A program made the translations under genes and the position numbers. Shown here piece after piece: positions 62,601-64,000 of a stretch of 64,000 nucleotides of DNA. Location of the stretch: positions 3,100,001-3,164,000 of the forward strand of contig NZ_CP054923.1 of the NCBI RefSeq assembly GCF_013364215.1. The letters run 5' to 3'. Source of the DNA: Verrucosispora sp. NA02020. Lineage in GTDB: Bacteria; Actinomycetota; Actinomycetes; Mycobacteriales; Micromonosporaceae. The notes beneath the pieces are model-generated. The model saw nothing but the letters and a program-made list of their open reading frames with translations. It was not told the origin of the DNA and made no database searches. Numbering within the stretch: position 1 is the stretch's first letter; each line of letters starts with the position of its first letter.

Positions 62601-62826
62601 GGGCCAGTACGGTGCCGGCTGCCCGCAGGCCACGAGCGGCGCACCCCGTGACCCGCTCAGCGCCTGCCTGTTCGGCGCCGCCGAGCTGCGGGCCAACCAG
62701 CTCGCCGCCCGGTACGCCCACTGGTCCGGGCGGGTGAAGGCCAAGGCGCACGTCGAAGGGCTGCCGGACGTCACCGCGACGGCCGACATGACCCGTGCGG
62801 CCAGTCGGGCGATCCGGTTGGGCTGA
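59617..62826 (+). CDS. Large secreted protein with central coiled coil
   Basis: This is a 1069-aa exported protein of unknown family. The start is GTG 59617, with GGGAGG at 8 bases; another GTG one codon earlier is possible. The signal peptide is Arg/Gly-rich, with a hydrophobic core and TPARA. The helical N-terminal half has KTIFEGLGSTVSVLSTVMGFHDKKFGKQ, then a long hydrophobic Gly/Ala segment (STAAVAMGTAVLTGNLLGAAVSLIGLFAGGG), then a coiled coil of about 75 residues (EIGKLRDQINRLAQGMDRRFDRIEAAL). The C-terminal half is beta-rich, with paired Cys. A helical hydrophobic segment followed by a coiled coil recalls alpha-pore-forming toxins; this is a structural guess. Confidence 0.75.
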   Translation: MTTAAKGSGRPPGRHGRPPGRRGTLGRWCAVGIAAMLTVTMHQTPARAVEQVPFDEHTVHGALFAAVVQLHDNGAAGLTDALLTAELLDWRTANPNADAAQVAAHANGTRAAVATVAPDGSGEERSRFALAMALLARLGETPSSGAVLTGPTVRTFLDSTVGAEGANVVPDMLNLVRGGYQDAAWNAKSRDVVRETWMELHRRAKVDDPLTVGWDAAFTGRTKTAVRTPVDTLLATRIHEPRPDGNAGTLGHYVPLTAIRDERDDPAAFRALVQDRAYAALAVLDAGGRARADEVVARAATYPLNGDPKPTAAVIDEEKRKTAENKTIFEGLGSTVSVLSTVMGFHDKKFGKQLETIGKAIVTSVTAINTYMTTVLGQGLSTAAVAMGTAVLTGNLLGAAVSLIGLFAGGGDPNAAVQAEIGKLRDQINRLAQGMDRRFDRIEAALGEMYANLVAQLDALTRSLDQVHANLGRIATQLQTIERKVDAMALATHVALQNIARDPLNTVITTYVHHKEITGEPIPDYINTYFPKAESPTFEFATLRAAAEGTFTVPAGTSTADPVSQLDLFLPEGSINYLTQWAGQRVGGAWTTGPVANAAAWKTAARTYNILQLQNPQYARRIDTGRAEAVALAGDEINERVRQFSKPTDDGSTNALFTALVDDYRTAMNGWRDQVDNVRRAVLWNGSDVIPEYDMWGSPDQQIAAGNRIGETGSIGPCTGTLGNRAVPATLRHNTLPNPFQLAAHGLPPAHRPSFTSCYEAQFVNVVENPGPRFHTTSGDLQITVRSRVKWAGGDWQQVRSATRVFPIGVYCSWSVRSEIPDGYCYDERKFLDERWNTTYRTAFESAAIPAVDAQTATARAKAASMLAGRQKYFYRVMLAGSGTAAPDPGTWDSAKALWQQGKKVSNALRLLQAYTELGWGTALESDDGLRGLLFGSHGLPADWARPRSDADQSANRHLHNAMAQALANYAGCTQHDGWDPCGGDQSGFNPLANQGQYGAGCPQATSGAPRDPLSACLFGAAELRANQLAARYAHWSGRVKAKAHVEGLPDVTATADMTRAASRAIRLG

Positions 62827-62842
62827 CCGGACGGGCCACGAT

Positions 62843-62878
62843 CCCGCCGACCCGGGACATCCGCCCCGGGTCGGCGGG
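62843..62878. terminator. Hairpin terminator
   Basis: A perfect 14-bp stem (CCCGCCGACCCGGG / CCCGGGTCGGCGGG) with an 8-nt loop lies 16 bp after the large secreted protein gene. Confidence 0.7.
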
Positions 62879-62995
62879 ACACCCACCGGGTGACGATGGG
62901 CAGGTCGGACCTTCGCCGACGAACGCGACACCCGCGACGGTGCCACCGTGGACCCCGCGCGTGTCTACGCTTCGCGTGATCCTGAGGAGACCACC

Positions 62996-63481
62996 ATGAC
63001 CCTGCCCACTCGTGAACCGGACCGTGCCTCCGCCGACACCGACCCGCGCATCGTGCTGGTGGCCGGCGACGACACCTTCTGCCACGTCTACCGCAACCTC
63101 GCCGAACTGCTCGACGAGCAGAGGCACTACGACAAGCTCGACGGCCCGGTGGAGTTCTTCGACCCGACCGGCCGGCAGTTGATCCCGGCCTTCTCGCAGG
63201 ACTGGCAGCTGGTGGAACTGCACCCGTCGCACCGCCCGGCCGCGCCGGAGGTCCTGCGCGAACGCTTCAAGGCGGTGCTGGCGCACGTCGAGCAGTTCGT
63301 CCGGGAACGCCCGCAGGTGCTCGGCGACCACCGGATCGACGTCGAGGAGGTGCTCTCCGACCTGCCCGACTGCGACGCTCCGAACTTCACCGACGTCGTC
63401 GACGCGTTGCCGTGGCACTCACACGGCCATCGGGGCAACCTGCTGCACAATGCCATGCACGCGGCGGGCTGGGCTCGCTGA
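62996..63481 (+). CDS. Protein of unknown function, 161 aa
   Basis: This soluble acidic 161-aa protein has the core IVLVAGDDTFCHVYRNLAELLDEQRHYDKLDGPVEFFDPTGRQLIPAFSQDWQLVEL, and the C-terminus is rich in His (WHSHGHRGNLLHNAMHAAGW). ATG 62996 follows GAGGAGA; an upstream in-frame GTG is less likely. I do not recognise the family. The His cluster may bind metal, but no canonical motif is present. Confidence 0.7.
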   Translation: MTLPTREPDRASADTDPRIVLVAGDDTFCHVYRNLAELLDEQRHYDKLDGPVEFFDPTGRQLIPAFSQDWQLVELHPSHRPAAPEVLRERFKAVLAHVEQFVRERPQVLGDHRIDVEEVLSDLPDCDAPNFTDVVDALPWHSHGHRGNLLHNAMHAAGWAR

Positions 63482-63515
63482 CCCGACCCCTTTCCGACCC
63501 GTCCCGGAGGCTCCT

Positions 63516-64000
63516 TTGTCGCCGACCCCGCCACCAGTGACCGTCCGCCGTCGGGCCCTGGCGGTGGCGGGGACGGCCGTCGCGCTGCTCGTGGTCATCG
63601 GCCACCTGTGGAGCCGGGACGCCGCCGCCCAGGGCCCGGTCGCGGTGACCGCCAGCATGGCCGCCGCGTTCACCGCGCTCGGCACGCTGGTGCTCGCCGG
63701 TGTGCCGGGCCATCCGGTCGGGCGGCTGATGACCGCGGCCGGACTCACCGCCGCCGTCGCCGCCCTGTCGCTGAGCTGGTCCGGGATAACTCCGGTCGCC
63801 TGGGTGGGGCAGTGGCTCTGGTGGCCGCCGTACGGACTGGTCATCCTCGCCCTGCTGGTCTTCCCCGACGGCCGGCTGCCGGGACGGCGGTGGCGTCTGG
63901 TCGCGTACCTGATCGTCGTCACCACCGTCGTGGCCACCGTGGCGTTGGCGGTTGCCGCGCTCAGCGACCCCCGTCGGCTGCTGCTCTCGGCCGAGCCGGC
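63516..64000 (+). CDS. N-terminal part of a membrane protein, probably a sensor histidine kinase
   Basis: The frame is open to the window edge; TTG 63516 has GGAGG at 5 bases. The 161 visible residues are basic at the N-terminus, then have four hydrophobic segments separated by short loops, including the landmark LLVFPDGRLPGRRWR. That loop and layout are typical of the membrane sensor part of actinomycete two-component histidine kinases, but no kinase domain is visible, so the assignment is provisional. A weaker alternative is an unrelated membrane protein. Confidence 0.6.
   Translation, partial: MSPTPPPVTVRRRALAVAGTAVALLVVIGHLWSRDAAAQGPVAVTASMAAAFTALGTLVLAGVPGHPVGRLMTAAGLTAAVAALSLSWSGITPVAWVGQWLWWPPYGLVILALLVFPDGRLPGRRWRLVAYLIVVTTVVATVALAVAALSDPRRLLLSAEP

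Noticed and set aside
59110..62946. A 1278-codon open frame antisense to the secreted protein gene
   Set aside because: The composition is typical of an antisense shadow (Gly/Val/Arg/His-rich with no domains), and the plus-strand frame has a signal peptide, coiled coil and ribosome site.

Overview
The window is high-GC actinobacterial DNA, most likely from a filamentous soil or plant-associated member of the Micromonosporaceae. This is inferred from codon use, frequent GTG/TTG starts, SARP/AfsR and LAL regulators, DUF6879/XRE gene sets and a GH10 xylanase remnant. No rRNA, tRNA or CRISPR array was seen.

Layout: 0-2.4 kb, two overlapping genes of unknown function, the first cut by the window edge. 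2.4-4.8 kb, two tandem alpha/beta hydrolases and a small secreted protein. 4.8-12.7 kb, a regulator block: an AfsR-like SARP, a LuxR-type LAL regulator, an ECF sigma factor, and a divergent TetR/NmrA pair with visible operators. 12.8-35.1 kb, a catabolic island, which is the main content. 35.1-36.2 kb, a crcB fluoride-channel pair behind a structured leader. 36.2-37.8 kb, a DUF4139 protein. 38.3-40.5 kb, a GH10 xylanase cut off by an IS4-family element. 40.5-45.7 kb, small actinomycete-specific genes (DUF6082-like, DUF6879-like, XRE regulators, a 48-aa zinc-ribbon membrane protein). 45.7-52.2 kb, one giant gene of about 2177 codons. 52.6-57.1 kb, a LysR regulator divergent from an amino-acid ABC uptake system with a class II glutamine amidotransferase. 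57.2-64 kb, a DUF2087 protein, a serine beta-lactamase-like hydrolase, a large secreted coiled-coil protein, and the start of a membrane protein.

The catabolic island has two tightly packed minus-strand operons around an IclR-family regulator. Operon 1 (22980 down to 12782, mostly 4-bp ATGA/GTGA overlaps) encodes HyuB, the two subunits of a 2-aminophenol 1,6-dioxygenase-type extradiol enzyme, three microcompartment shell proteins (two BMC-H, one EutN-type pentamer), and then every step of the 2-aminophenol meta-cleavage route: semialdehyde dehydrogenase, RidA-type 2-aminomuconate deaminase, 4-oxalocrotonate decarboxylase, 2-oxopent-4-enoate hydratase, 4-hydroxy-2-oxovalerate aldolase and acylating acetaldehyde dehydrogenase. 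The predicted end products are pyruvate and acetyl-CoA, with the reactive aldehydes held inside a protein shell. Operon 2 (33962 down to 23979) encodes a NitT/TauT-type ABC importer, HyuA (the partner of HyuB), an acyl-CoA ligase, a fumarase/PcaB-superfamily lyase, an enoyl-CoA hydratase-family protein and a thiamine-diphosphate enzyme. A divergent MaoC-like hydratase lies at 34138. A 12-base motif (CATATTGTGGTC) occurs in both control regions, and an array of GGACCAT-like boxes precedes the HyuB operon, so the island is probably one IclR-controlled regulon. Aromatic-processing microcompartments are, as I recall, known from Actinobacteria. The split HyuA/HyuB, the importer and the accessory CoA/ThDP enzymes around this one suggest an unassigned upstream pathway that delivers 2-aminophenol, for example ATP-dependent opening of a lactam or cyclic carbamate.
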